Shown here: in pieces, positions 11,048-22,630 of the stretch
Layout of the letters: each line of letters begins with the position of its first letter
Numbering within the stretch: position 1 is the stretch's first letter
NCBI GenBank assembly: GCA_949825065.1
Contig: OX463849.1
Coordinates: 40,825,852-40,889,851, forward strand
Length of the DNA stretch: 64,000 nucleotides
Source: Odontocerum albicorne
Taxonomy: Eukaryota > Arthropoda > Insecta > Trichoptera > Odontoceridae
Reading direction: 5' to 3'
Notes under the pieces: generated by a model
The model's database searches: none
The model's input: the letters and a program-made list of their open reading frames with translations, nothing else
Told to the model about the DNA's origin: nothing
Program-made: the position numbers and the translations under genes

Positions 11048-11869
11048 TCGTATTTAGTCTCATAGTCTACGAAGTGTAGTTGTTTAAGACAGCTCCTCGA
11101 AAAGAATCAAGGATGTTTAATTTTGGTTAACGTTAGTTTTCTTAGTAATATTTAAATTGGGTCGATCTTTGTCTTTCGCAAAGTGTTAGGTACGAGTATA
11201 TGAGTGCGCAGTTATAGGATGCACTTAACCTTTTCTTCCCTGTGTTGGGTATCTTCTACACGTTGCTTCTAATAACCATCAATATCTCTATGAATATAAT
11301 AAATACAAGGTTAAGATTTTAGGTATTCCTCCATAATATATTTACGCATTGATTTAAAAAATAATATTAATAATAATCAGAATTTATCGACTACATCGTA
11401 GGTGTTTTGTGAATATCGGAAACAAATTCGCATTTAAACGCTATGAGTGCCTCGATCTTGGGTCTTGACGATAGGTGAAGAGTATGCGGGAAGCGCGACA
11501 CTATATTCGCATCTCACTTTTGCATACTTCACTGAATTGCGAGGAGCTCAATTGTCTCAACGTCGCAAGTGTAAGCCACACCCGGGTAAGCCACCACCGC
11601 TCCGCGCCGCAGTAGCTTTTGGGCTGGCAACGAGACTAGATCTACGCCCGTTCCGTGAGCGTTGCCAGATGGTTTTTTAATGTTTTCAGCAAATAAATCT
11701 CAATTATTATAATTTTTAACTTCAATTATAATTAATTAAGGGGATTATCTATGAATGTTCTTATTTTTCCGATTTAAAATCGCTAATTTTTTATCGCGTA
11801 CTCACTACCCACCACCGGAGCGCGCGTTTCAATTTTATCACCGTAAGGGAAGGGTAAAGACAACCTTTT
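11048..11869. other. CpG-rich island (11440-11690) in AT-rich surroundings
   Basis: Positions 11447-11680 are near-balanced in GC content and rich in CpG, and hold a 77-codon open frame (MPRSWVLTIGEEYAG...) that I do not recognise. An AATAAA lies just downstream at about 11692. The composition is unlike the flanks. It could be an exon, a promoter-type island or an unrecognised mobile-element piece. TACGAGTA occurs at 11191. Confidence 0.35.
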
Positions 11870-12100
11870 TTAGGAGATTTTATCAAAATTTATGATTATA
11901 TATTAACACTACATACGTACGTGCACTCTACACTCCACCAAAGTCGAATGTGTTATTACCACATATCGGAGAATCTACAAAAGGTTTCTTTGTAGTTTGT
12001 ATTCCCTTGGAATTTTTTGGGGTTTACTTATCAAATTGATTTTTCACACATATGCTGATATAGGGAAGCTTAAAATGTAATGTTAAACATGATTAGAAAC
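11870..12100 (+). repeat. Dispersed repeat family F
   Basis: Similar to 33835-34090 and, inverted, 42360-42590. Shared blocks: tttatgattatatattaa, ctccaccaaagtcgaatgtg, acatatcggagaatctacaa, gtttctttgtagttt, and the end near atatgctgatatagggaagc. Confidence 0.72.
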
Positions 12101-12166
12101 TAGCTTTTGAGAACATTTTACTCACTGTACATTATAATTTCGAGTAGATAACTCAAAGTTTCAGCT

Positions 12167-12210
12167 GAATGCCCAATGCCCAATGCCCAATGCCCAATGC
12201 CCAATGCCCT
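12167..12210. repeat. Short 7-bp tandem (TGCCCAA)n
   Basis: About six head-to-tail copies of tgcccaa in an otherwise AT-rich region. It is too short and too different from TTAGG to be telomeric. Confidence 0.9.
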
Positions 12211-12389
12211 TCAAGTAGTAACACGAGTTATCTTCCATCATCTTATATCAGTGTCTATTTGCTAGAAATCTAACGCTATACTACGCAGTCATATATCCCG
12301 TGCGCCATTTGGCGCATTATTTTCTGTCACTGAACATTCTGTCTTTAATATTACTGGTTTGCGTTGCAATAATTAAAAAAAGTTAACTT

Positions 12390-12700
12390 ATTTTATATGC
12401 AATTTATATATCGACACACTAAAACATATTTATTTATTTGTTTCAACACTTCATACTTTTAAAATTTGATGGACTTATTAGCATGTAGCAATATTTTCCA
12501 CCCAACTACGCAAAAGTAAAGAAAGGAAGTTAAATCCTCGACAAAAAAAATTAATAATTTATTATTTGTACAAAATTTAGGATCGATATAAATAATCAAA
12601 AATAAAGTGAGATGTCATCAATCAAAATAAAAAGAAAGCGATAACGGAAGAGAAAATCGGTTATGCAATATGTTACATTACTGACATGAAAATGAAAAAT
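12390..12700 (+). repeat. Dispersed repeat family I
   Basis: Co-linear with 24030-24310. Shared blocks: tttcaacacttcatac (compare tttaacacttcattgc), an aataaagtgagatgtcatca segment, aaataaaaagaaagcg and atgttacattactgaca. No coding capacity. Confidence 0.65.
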
Positions 12701-13129
12701 CATATAACGTCGGTCTGTATATCAATAAAAACATTGTAACTTTAGGGACTGGTGTAGATAATAAATGGAACGATTTTTTATTAAAAAAATTATATAACAT
12801 ATTATTCAACCCTGATTATAAGGTACAGGCTGGCCCGTACGCTGTGGGTACCATCGACACATTGGAAAAAAAATCGAGGCTAACGTTTTAATTATGGGTT
12901 TTGGTAAAGTAATTGCTTCAGGAAATTATTGGTTTGTTTGGCGCGGAGCCGCCTCCCGGCCGCACACACCATTATTAGAAAAAGAATTGAAAAAAAGTGA
13001 AAGTGGACACGTATTTTTTTTATCACACCCGGTGCCTGAATTTAATTTGTCACAAAAGGAAACGAAATTTGTCACCATAGGGGATATTCTTTGAATTTTA
13101 TCACTGCGTATTTTCTAGAGTTTACAATT
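12701..13129. other. Anonymous sequence with an unassigned 66-codon frame
   Basis: The frame 12894-13094 (MGFGKVIASGNYWFVWRGAA...) matches no family I recognise and has no splice or promoter context. A small GC-rich patch lies at 12941-12970. Confidence 0.35.
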
Positions 13130-13530
13130 CTTACTTAGATGGTGTTGTTCGATCTCACCAACATCAACGCTGTTATGGGGGACAAAATAAATCACCATCT
13201 AACGCGATCTAACCAGAAGATCGAAATTTTCTTCACTTAATTTTACGAGCGTGACGTCACGTAGTGACCCAGAAGAAACTGCCCAAAGGGTCTTCTTCTC
13301 CGGTAGCGGCAACTTTAATGTGAAAAGTAGTGACGAAAGTCTTAAGGTCTGACATCACGGGATAAAGAAAATGACTCGCAGTGCAGTAAAATTTTTCTTA
13401 TGAAGTTACTTAAGGCCTTAAGTTCAAACAGCCCAGTAAGTTACCAGTACTTTCATAGTAAATTTCAAATGCATCAAAATTGTTCTTTAATGCCACTAGA
13501 TTGGAGTAGTCAATCGGTCCAAAGATGTCC
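13130..13530 (-). repeat. Dispersed repeat family C
   Basis: On the minus strand this matches 55295-55660 inside the dys region. Common blocks, in the 55295 orientation, are cactagatcggagaagtcaa, a gatgtca segment, ccttaagttcttcgtcgcta, a gtgtcgccac region, attattttgtccttcatgac and agcgtggatggtggtaggat. It is locally GC-richer. No protein was recognised. Confidence 0.75.
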
Positions 13531-13614
13531 CAGGTTCGATTGTAAGCAGGTTGTTATTTTAGAATTATTTTTTCTTTCAGACTTTTTTCCAAAAAAATAA
13601 TGATTCTTTAACTT

Positions 13615-14011
13615 TGTAGGGAATACCGTCGTCCCTGAATATTGTCAACACACACGGTCAACGACCGACGAAACGAACTTTGGATATGTCCAAAGTTCGC
13701 ATACCAGAACATTAATATTGTTTACCCGCAAATGCTATTTACGTTGCATTCCACGGTAGAAAGAGAACGCATCGCGTTGTCTCACCGTTTCGTTAACAAA
13801 TTGTCTACCCACTATATATCTTCGCAATAAAAATATATTGCGGGCGCATTCACGCATATGTATAAATACCGACTTATCGACAAATAAAGATTATTATTCA
13901 CTTGACCATTCATTGCTATTTACTATTCATTGATTGTTCACGCTCACTTTCCGCATTCCTAATCGACGTATTTTATTTTAATCACGACGTACCAGTAAAG
14001 CATCCCGCTAA
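13615..14011 (+). mobile_element. Probable solo LTR
   Basis: A 397-bp block starts TGTAGGGAATACC and ends CATCCCGCTAA, flanked on both sides by the 5-bp direct repeat AACTT (13610-13614 and 14012-14016). The ends are imperfect inverted relatives (TGTAGGGA against TTAGCGGGA), as in LTRs. The final CA is not preserved. Inside are a TATA-like tataaatacc at 13861 and a poly(A) signal AATAAA at 13883, in the order U3-R expected of an LTR. No internal retroelement domain flanks it, so recombination between two LTRs is inferred. Composition differs from the AT-rich flanks. Alternative: a promoter region that happens to show these features. Confidence 0.6.
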
Positions 14012-14504
14012 AACTTATTTAGCTATATTTTACAAAACCATGTATATTGCACTACGTTGAGCTTATCATAAACGCACTGTTGAAACTTAATGTCTGAGTT
14101 TTTATTACTGTCCTTTACTTGTTTATTTAGTTGAGAACCAGATGCAGCCGATTTTAATTACTTCGTGGTTCTTCTTAACCAGATCTATTGGTTATATCAA
14201 CCTATTCATTTAATTATTAAGTCATTATTTATTCATGGACAAAACAAACGACACTTAAATGTTTTACACATAACAAACTAATAATTATGAAAAAATATAT
14301 CATATCAGTATCTTCTGAAAAGCAACTAACAATTCTTAGCTCATATATCTTTAAAAATATGATACGTGAAAATAATAATACGAGTATATATTCCAATACT
14401 GCAGATTTAAAAGTAATCAAATGCATTTGATTAAATTATAATTATTATTAATATTAAAATATATTATTAGAAGTTACAACTTTTAAAGACGATTGTATTG
14501 TATT
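14012..14504. other. Anonymous AT-rich sequence
   Basis: No feature beyond a TACGAGTA octamer at 14379 and a short agaaccagatg/cttaaccagatct stretch near 14135-14185. Confidence 0.45.
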
Positions 14505-14706
14505 ATACTTTCGTTGTATATAGTACAACCTAACGGGCTTATTGCTACATAGCAACATCTTCTAACCAACCAGAAAGATGTTTAAGAGGCCTTAAGTGAT
14601 AACTAGACTGGAATCCGTTTTAAAGAAATCTGGGTTTCAACGCGAATCGAACCTGTAACCTTCGGGCTGGAAAATAAGCGCCTTACCAACTAGGCCACGA
14701 AGGTCA
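14505..14706 (-). repeat. SINE-A copy, well preserved
   Basis: Minus-strand head gtggcctagttggtaaggcg with B-box ggttcgattcgcgttgaaac, and a full body ending caataagcccgttaggttgt, then tatacaacgaaagtata. Confidence 0.87.
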
Positions 14707-14785
14707 ACTCCGTCATTTAGTTTTTCTTATATATTCTCATATAACTATCAATTATTATACGAGTAAGGAAAATTTAATGTTATAT

Positions 14786-15655
14786 TTGGTTGAAAAATGA
14801 AAAATTGGAGCAAGTTGAGGGGACGTGGAAAACTATTGGTAGAAGCCGAATTAATACTGTACAAATGTATGCATTGAAAAGAATACATGGAGTAACAATG
14901 TATGAGAAAATGTGGAAAGTGATGAAGAATGAATGTGAACTCAAGACTGATGTGTTAAGTATGATGATGTGTTAGCACATTGAGAAGGTTTTGGCCTGTG
15001 GAACGAATGAATGAAGAAACACTAACAAATAACATATATGATAAAGTGAAAGTGTTAGTGAAGGGTGTGTGAGAGGATGACCAAGTAAAGTATTGTTGGA
15101 TCAATTAAATTATATTCTGAAAGAAGTAAAAGTAGAAAGTCAGAGAAATCGTAAAAGTTGGATGAAAAAGTGTATGGATGTGGAAGAGGCAAAGGATTTG
15201 TTTCGAGATTGGAAAGTCTAGCATTCTATCTTCTCTGCATACCCCAACAGGGAAATGTGATAGTATGAATGTAGTTATAATGTAGATATTTGCCCAAAAA
15301 TTTAAGGCAACTTTACTAGTCACAATGTGGTCGGTGATCTCATGGGTAGTAGACCTGTGATTGGTTCAGTCATCAATTCATTGGATCAATTAAATTATAT
15401 TCTGAAAGAAGTAAAAGTAGAAAGTCAGAGAAATCGTAAAAGTTGGATAAAAAAGTGTATGGATGTGGAAGAGGCGAAGGATGTGTGTCGAGATTGGAAA
15501 GTCTAGCATTCTATCCTCTCTGCATACCCCAACAGGGAAATGTGATAGTGTGAATGTAGTCAAAAAATTTAAGGCAACTAGTCACAATGTGGTCGGTGAT
15601 CTCATGGGTAGTAGATCTGTGATTGGTTCAGTCATCAATTCATTGAAATTGATTT
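14786..15655 (+). pseudogene. LINE ORF2 C-terminal remnant
   Basis: Plus-strand frames with stops and shifts reproduce the tail shared by the relics at 29760, 46025 and 51740: an opening like TIGRSRINTVQMYALKRIHG, then VERMNEETLTNNIY, and near the end KKCMDVEEAK. Such arginine- and tryptophan-rich tails follow the reverse transcriptase in RTE/CR1-like LINEs. No catalytic RT motif is present. The end of the element carries an internal tandem duplication (see 15096-15645). Confidence 0.7.
15096..15645. repeat. Tandem duplication, 285-bp unit
   Basis: The block starting ttggatcaattaaattatat at 15096 recurs at 15381 and both copies end gattggttcagtcatcaatt. The second copy has a deletion of about 20 bp in the middle. 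Near-identity shows the duplication is more recent than the LINE insertion it affects. Confidence 0.92.
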
Positions 15656-16029
15656 AGAGATACTATAACTTATTATTTATGACTTGTTTATTTTTATTTG
15701 AACTACTTCTATCAATTTATTTGCTTTTGTAATTTAGACCACAACCCAAGATCCTTTCTTTAATTTTACTAAAATGAAAACGACTTATTATTTTTCTTTC
15801 CTTTTTACTAAAACGAAACCTGCACCTATCACTTTTTATGTAAATTGCAATTTTACTTAATCAACCTGTATAATGGATTGTAGTATAACTTTTTTGTAAA
15901 TCCTTCATATCACTTCTAACCAATTTGGAAAAAAAACGTTATAAAATGATGTTGCAGTCACTTTTGATGACTCGAAACGGAATGTTTTTTTTACCTCATC
16001 TAATCAAATACTAGAATAATAAAGAAACA
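15656..16029. other. Anonymous AT-rich sequence
   Basis: Nothing recognised. Confidence 0.45.
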
Positions 16030-16185
16030 ATTATAAACTCCTCTTAAAAGAGAAGGCTGTTTCAATGCCTTAATAGAAAATCATTCTGGATCTTTATTTA
16101 AAAAAAAAGGATACCAACGGAAATCGAATTCACTAACTCCAGCTTGGAAGATACGCGTCTTAGTAACTAGACCACAGAAATAATT
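16030..16185 (-). repeat. SINE-A copy, decayed
   Basis: Minus-strand head (gtggtctagttactaagacg) and a B-box-like gaattcgatttccgttgg are recognisable. The body is diverged. Confidence 0.7.
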
Positions 16186-17364
16186 CCATTTTAGGATCAT
16201 TAAAAAAATAGCAAATCTTACAATGCTTCGAAGCTTAAGTTTTCTAATATGTTAGAGCAGTGATTCTTTGTTCACTTTAAATTAAGTTAGTTCATAGTTA
16301 TAAAATATCAAATTTTATCAGTTCTTGAGATATACGAGTAAATTTGTATGTAGGTATAGCCTTTGGTCAATGTTTGTATTATTGATTACTTTATTCAATA
16401 AAAAAAAGATAATTAAATAAAAAAAAAACAAAAAAAACAGGTTCTTTTAGTGGACATTTGACACTAGCATATTCTTTTTAAAAATAACTCCATGCCATTT
16501 TTAAGACAAAATATTGTAAATGTCATGAATGGATAGTTGTTTTTAGCTTGAACCATAATTATATATTATTTTCATCGAAATCCATACTCATATCGCCATG
16601 GTTTGTCGTCTATAAATACTTTCAAATTGTCCGGATTAGATTTGTGACTTTCGTAACATGTCGTTAGAACACGTGTTACCTGGTCATTGTGTTTCGGCTT
16701 CGATTCCAGCGATATGTGAACAAATATTAGGAAATAAATCATTTAAGTTGTCAGTTACCTTATTGAAATTTCGTTGGTGTTGAGGTATAATTATAAAAAT
16801 AAGCCAAAACTATAATTATAAAAATAAACCAACCTTGACGATCTTTGGTCAAAAATATATCAATCACCAATTTATACACCCGATACATTTACGCAATTTA
16901 TTCAGCGCTGTTTAGTGACAAAAAACGCGATTCCTTTACCGCGACGCATCTATCAAGTAAAACCGTCTACAGTTTTGGTTAATCTTCTAATCTAAGACGA
17001 GATCTAAAGTCTAGAGGTATAAAGTTAATATCCCACCCACTAGTTTAGTACTTAAATTACTATCCCCTTCTATTTTTATTGACATACAGAATTCTTAACA
17101 CCTTTCTGGTTATTTGAAAGAAATTATCACATCGCAATTTACCCACTAGGTTGTGATGTCGTTATCGTCGTTATTGCTAAGCTTCGCAGTCGAGGATTCT
17201 CTCACAATTCCAACGTCAATCCAGTTGGAAAAATAAGCTGTGGCGTGGAGTTTTTGTTTCTTTCTTCCTTTAAGTGAGTGAGTCTTTGCACACGAGCAAG
17301 CTTATCGGTCTCATCGCTGTACTGGATTTGATTGCACACCAAAGTGAGACAATGTCATGTTTTT
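16186..17364. other. Anonymous sequence with SINE-A tail fragment
   Basis: At 17095-17160 a SINE-A 3' body fragment is visible (taacacctttctggttattt, gaaagaaattatcacatcgc). At 16668-16712 a degraded tRNA-like B-box (ggcttcgattccagcg) occurs. TACGAGTA lies at 16333. No gene. Confidence 0.45.
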
Positions 17365-17490
17365 TAAAGAATATATGTGATCGAAGTCATAAGTATTTTT
17401 ATATCCCAGAATACTAGGTGGAAAAAAATGGCTGTGTCATTTGAGGGAGTACAGCGGGGTTCGAATCCACGGAAGTCCAGTGCGTTCAAG
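17365..17490 (-). repeat. SINE-B copy, 5'-truncated
   Basis: Minus-strand blocks match the copy at 5549: tgacttcggtcata-like tail, the ttttttccacctagtattct block and a B-box (ggattcgaaccccgctgt). Confidence 0.78.
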
Positions 17491-18589
17491 CAACACAGGT
17501 TGTGATATATCATATACAATAGTGGTCCAATAGACCAAAACCTCAAAATATATATATAATATATAAAAAAATTATATGTTTTTGGTGTAACCATATGTTT
17601 TATTTATTAAATTTCTAGTGGTTTATTTATAGTAATTGAGAATCCAAGTCCCAAAAAACATTTATAGAGTAATTCGAAAGATAGGCTTGTTTTTCTAATG
17701 CCAAAACTAAAAACAATGAGTGTGTTCGATGACAGGTGAAACTTTAGCTCCTGTAATAATAAGATAGCACTTGGAAACTGACAATTTAAAGTACTTGAAT
17801 TTATTCATTATAACCCCACTTTGACTCACATTCTAGCACTCCACGTCCTGCGAAGTTATAGCTGATCAAGCTTCGAGGCGATTTATCTCTCTTGTAACAG
17901 TTTGTTTTAAAATCGTTGAGGAATCAACCCAAAGGCCCCGAGGCCTGGATAAAATCTTAAGAACAGCTCATCCTGAAGTTTTAGTATTTGCGAATACATG
18001 TTTTTTAAACACTACTGAAAAAATTTAACTTTAAATATACAGAGCGTGTTCTCTTTGCCCTACGACTGAAAGTACTTTTACAGGCGCTTAATTAACTTTG
18101 CTCATCATCACGTCATAAGATGAAGAAAATTTTAACAACTTTTCAATTTTACATTTTTTTGTGCGCAAATACTTGACTTTTGATGAACTCTTACTCCGAT
18201 ATTTAACAAAGAAGTTTATTTAGAAAACTCATACTGTCCACATCGGCATAGTTCAATAATAAATAAATTACGTTTTTTAAGCAGCTTGAAAAAAATCTAA
18301 GCCCAATATTCAAGTTCTAGGTACATTCACTTCAGCTGTTACATATGTTTATCTGACACTGACAAACAAAATAAACCAATTCCACATAAATATGGACGTG
18401 ATCTCATAGAAAACCAGCATATTTCCATGCATTTCATAGACTGTTAACCCGTTTGCTATTGATGTTTTAAAAATTAACGAAATAGCACAAATTACTTAAA
18501 AACAGTTTGTTAAGCAAAGTAACCGATTTATTATTTTTGTGAGCTCGTGAGTGTGGGTTTCTTCTTGTTTTAATTTTGGTTGTTTTTGT
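17491..18589. other. Anonymous sequence
   Basis: No gene. Positions 17815-18000 are slightly GC-richer (aaaggccccgaggcctggat), possibly an old repeat of unknown type. Confidence 0.4.
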
Positions 18590-18965
18590 ATTTGTGTTTC
18601 TGTGTATTTTTTGTTTTAATTTTTATTCTTATGATTGTGTGCGGTATATTGTGGGATGAATATTTTTGGTCCTTCTGGAGTGATGATGTGTGAGTAGTTG
18701 AATTTCGCAAGAGGTTTCCAGTTGTAGTTGAGTGTCACTGTTTGTCAGGTTGATGAGAGCGTGCAACGGGGTTTTGTTTTTGTGTAAAAAAAAATCGGAA
18801 AGAAGTATCGATTTATTTTTCCATGCTAAATATCCTCAGTAAGATACAGGCAAAAGCCTAGTTTACTGAGGATACGACAAATGAAAGGCAACAAACCCAG
18901 ACACATTAAAATTGTATGTCCAAATCAAATTACCTGTTATTTTTTCGCAAATTGTGTATATTTCT
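18590..18965 (-). repeat. Dispersed repeat family D
   Basis: Reverse complement of the family seen at 6500-6845, over more than 300 bp. The plus strand shows aaaagcctagtttactgagg, atcggaaagaagtatcgatt, gtgcaacggggttttg, ttgagtgtcactgtttgtca and ttgtgtgcggtatattgtgg. The T-rich plus strand at 18560-18640 corresponds to the A-rich 3' end. Confidence 0.8.
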
Positions 18966-19189
18966 TGTCATGTGTAATAATAAATAAAAAATAAAATAAA
19001 AATTATTATTGGGCTATGTGGTCCTTGAATATTTGTACAGTTCGAGATTATTTATTTTTTTGTTTAAAAATAATTTTGTGTTGTTTTCAATACGGTTTTC
19101 GTGATGATTATAATGATTGATTATTTTGTACCATTTTGTAGTGTCAACCCGCCCTCCCCGAGCGCTTTAATATTTCTCGTGAAAAGAAA

Positions 19190-19345
19190 ATACGATCTCC
19201 GTGGACTAGTTGGTAATGACATCCATCTTCTGACTCGGCCGTCGCGGTCTCGATACCCGTTGTTTTCATTTAAGACATATAAAACATATTTTTGGTAAAA
19301 TTGTAAGACATTGTTATGTTGTAATCAGTCAGCTAGGTTGTGCTT
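19190..19345 (+). repeat. SINE-A copy, decayed body
   Basis: The head gatctccgtggactagttgg with taatgacatccatcttctga and B-box gcggtctcgatacccgttg is clear. The body is shortened (catttaagacat, taatcagtcagctaggttgt). Confidence 0.72.
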
Positions 19346-19539
19346 TATATGTCACAAAGAAAACATGATCCAATACAATTTTTTCAAATGTCTTCTGAAA
19401 GCTAACATTTTCAGTGCGTTCAGTGCGACTGAATATATTCAGTAATACTGAAGGCTCTATTTGATGTCAAGATTGTTTTGTATTAGTTTACAATTCAAAC
19501 ACGAAGCTGAGATTTCACAAAAACAATCATAAAAAAACA

Positions 19540-19625
19540 TTTTTTAAAGAAAATATATGACTGAAGTCATAAGTATCTTTATACTCCCGAATAGTAGATG
19601 GAAGAAATACCTGTGGTATTGGGGA
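19540..19625 (-). repeat. SINE-B tail fragment
   Basis: Plus strand reads tatgactgaagtcataagta, tctttatactcccgaatagt, agatggaagaaatacctgtg, the reverse complement of the SINE-B 3' body at 5640-5700. Confidence 0.72.
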
Positions 19626-19710
19626 TTTTATGTGTATTTGTATTTTTAAAATGTATTTTCTGCAGTTTATCTTGAGATAGATGTATGTGCGATTTCTGAA
19701 TGTATTTATA

Positions 19711-19754
19711 TATGTTCACACTATGTTGTTATCAAGCAACATAGTGTGAACATA
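19711..19754. repeat. Perfect 18-bp-stem inverted repeat
   Basis: tatgttcacactatgttg (19711-19728) and its exact reverse complement (19737-19754) flank an 8-base loop. The left arm plus loop resembles the LINE 3' tail seen at about 20085 (cactatgttgctatcaataa). The hairpin is thus probably built from two inverted copies of a retrotransposon end. Confidence 0.9.
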
Positions 19755-19784
19755 AGAGATAAAATAAAAGCTCACGCATTCGTG

Positions 19785-20125
19785 AAAGCCTAGGTGTTAC
19801 AGCCATCAACAGCAAGATGGAGGAGAGGCGATTGAGATGGTATGGGCACGTTGGACGCAGAGCACCCGATCACATTGTGAACCGAGCAATCTCCATGGAT
19901 CTTCCTCGAATAACAACCAGAGGAAGACCAAGGAATTCATGGGTGGTGCAAAAAGATAACCTGATGTAGAGGCATGGCCTGGGCGACGTAGTCCGGGACA
20001 GAAGAGCATACAACCTGAGGACGAGGAGAGCTGACCCCAACAGTCTTCGCAGACAATGAGTTAGGATGGAGCCAGGGAGAAGTACACTATGTTGCTATCA
20101 ATAAACCTATATTTATTTATTTAAA
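19785..20125 (+). pseudogene. LINE ORF2 C-terminal fragment with 3' tail
   Basis: One frame reads ESLGVTAINSKMEERRLRWY, GHVGRRAPDHIVNRAISMDL, PRITTRGRPRNSW, then a stop after DNLM; RDRRAYNLRTRRADPNSLRR follows. RLRWYGHV and RGRP are the standard C-terminal signature of RTE/CR1-like LINEs. The 3' end (ctatgttgctatcaataaac, then ctatatttatttattt) recurs at 63284. It is truncated 5' of the reverse transcriptase domain. It is less decayed than the other LINE pieces here. Confidence 0.82.
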
Positions 20126-21376
20126 ACATGGTAATAAATTAACCAACTAGTAATGTACACAGCAAAATGAGATAAAATACAAAAATTGTTAAAAATGCAA
20201 CATTGATATGTTTCACGTGTAGTATTGAAAATTTTTACAAATATAGGTGGCCGACAAATTAACAGAAATATCCTAAATGACCAAACGGGAATAAATTTGA
20301 TCGGGGAAAACTAACGTAAAAATTGCAAATATTGATCAGACAGCAGTAGACATGTAGTTAAGTAAGTTGGTACTATAAATATTTCTGGTCTGTTATATAT
20401 TTTTACGTTAAGTATCGACGAATAATACCGGAGGAATTTTTCCCACAGTATTTATACTGTTTAGCTCCCAGCCAATGAGAGGCGGTCACGCTCCCGCGCT
20501 TTCCTTATACGGGAAATTACCATAAAAACACTATTTAAACTGCAAATTTCAATTTTTAAATATTTCTCTCCCACCATTGGTAGCAACAACGAGAGGAGCG
20601 AGCAATGAAAATTTTTATGCACAGTGGAGATATTTAAAACATTAAAAAGGAAATTAATGATGCATACAAAATCCATAGCAATATTTTTTTTAAAAGCAAA
20701 TAAGTTTTGATGAAGCTTTTTTAGGCTATCATACTCCAGAGGAAGTTGATTTTATATCTTAAAAATACGCAATAGAAAGATAAAGTTTTGATAGGAGAAA
20801 CGCATAACAGTAAGAACATTTTAATAAGTTGCCGAAAGTGGAAGTCAACCCCACCTGATTCTTGAAGAGTAATGTATTAACATTCTACAGTCGACGAGGA
20901 AGTTATATTGGGTTTTATATTTTACCATTTTTTTAATCTTTTATTCGAGTTGTACCTTGTTTATTAAATATTGATTTCAAACATAACATATATTCATAAA
21001 TATGACCAATAATTATGCTTAATATTTTCGATATTGGGAAAAAAGTAAACAATAAATAACTTGTTTTGGAAATGCCATTCCCTCTATGAAATTCAAATTT
21101 ATTATTGATATTCATGACATGGATTGTTTAAAAAATCTCAATTGTAATTTTTTTTTGACTAACTATTGATAAATTTAATATATAAAGTAACTTTTTGATT
21201 CTTTTTATCTAGTAGAAATATAAAAAAATGCTTATTAATGATTTGAAAAAAAGTGTTTTTAGTAAGCATCATCAATTAGTTGATATCGATTCTCTTATAA
21301 TCGGATGAATAATATTTCTGATTTAGTTATTCAAATGTAACCCAGATTTATATATGTATATATAATTTAAAATTTT
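20126..21376. other. Anonymous AT-rich sequence
   Basis: No supported gene. At 20461-20600 an interrupted inverted pair is suggested by gctcccagccaatgagaggc and the gagaggagcgagcaat segment, but I could not align it convincingly. Confidence 0.4.
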
Positions 21377-21804
21377 CTAGTAAAAATGATGTATAACCTA
21401 GTAAAATCGTAGTAAAAATGATGTATAACCTAGTAAAATCCTAGTAAAAATGATGTATAACCTAGTAAAATCCTAGTAAAAATGATGTATAACCTAGTAA
21501 TATCCTAGTAAAAATTATGTATAACCCAGTAAAATCCTAATAAAAATTATGTATAACCCAGTAAAATCCTAGTAAAAATGATGTATAGATTATAATCTAG
21601 TTAAATCCTAGTTAAAATGATGTATAACCTAGTAAAATCCTAGTAAAAATGATGTATAACCTAGTAAAATCCTAGTAAAAATGATGTATAACCTAGTAAA
21701 ATCTTAGTCAAAATGATGTAGAACTTAGTAAAATCCTAGTAAAAATGATGTACGAGTATAACCTAGTAAAATCCTAGTAAAAATGATGTATAACCTAATA
21801 AAAA
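21377..21804. repeat. Tandem array, 32-bp unit
   Basis: About 13 copies of a 32-bp unit (cctagtaaaatcctagtaaa followed by aatgatgtataa). One copy at 21751 carries exactly six extra bases: gatgtacgagtataacc instead of gatgtataacc. Unit-to-unit divergence is low in the centre and higher at the edges. Confidence 0.95.
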
Positions 21805-22630
21805 TCATTGAAAAAAGTGCAAATGACAAAAAGTAAAAAAACAACATTATTTTGATCTAAGTTGAAAATGTTTACTAGATTATAAATTTACTTCGGTTGG
21901 GCGTATAGTTCTCTTACGTTGTCTAGATCCACCAATCACAGAACACCGATTCTGATTTAAACACTGATTGACCACAACCTGTAAAAGTTACGGCGAAACG
22001 TTTCTTGATCTCGCTCCAACTACTGTAAAACAGGTGAGATATTGGAGGTGGTCTCTTTCTTATAAGAACAACATTAAGAATTAAGTGCCAGGTAGAGCAG
22101 GATGCAAGATGCTAAAGTGCATTATTGACATTTTAAAATGAAAACTATATTTTATTTAAAAAAAATCTCGGGTCACGGTTTAAATTATTTAAAAAAAATA
22201 ATAATAATAATGTACACGTATATTTTTTGTAAATATTTTATAAACCGAAAATGAGTGATAAAAAAAGTATTAAGTAGATTTGAAATAAACTATTTCAGAG
22301 TTATTTTTTTAAATTGAATTTTAAAAAATGATATCAAAATTGATTAATATGGAAAATAAACGTAAAAAACCGAAAATCGGTCGCATATAATTATAAAAGT
22401 ACTTTTAAAAAGTAGATTTCTTCAAAATGAACAAAATTTTATGAACATTAGGCATACCGAATGAATTTAAAATATTTTTTTATTGTTTTTTTAAATCAAA
22501 ATAATTAATGTTAAAAATCTCCGAAAATAATTAAAAAAAATTAATATTTAAAAATACAACTTGTAATACTCTCAAACACCACGATAGTTTTTAATGGGAA
22601 TAATTTAAGGGAACTGATTGATTTTATAAA
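21805..22630. other. Anonymous AT-rich sequence
   Basis: Long A/T homopolymer runs. Nothing recognised. Confidence 0.45.

Noticed and set aside
12167..12210. Interstitial telomeric repeat
   Set aside because: The unit is TGCCCAA, not TTAGG or a known insect telomere motif, and only about six copies exist.
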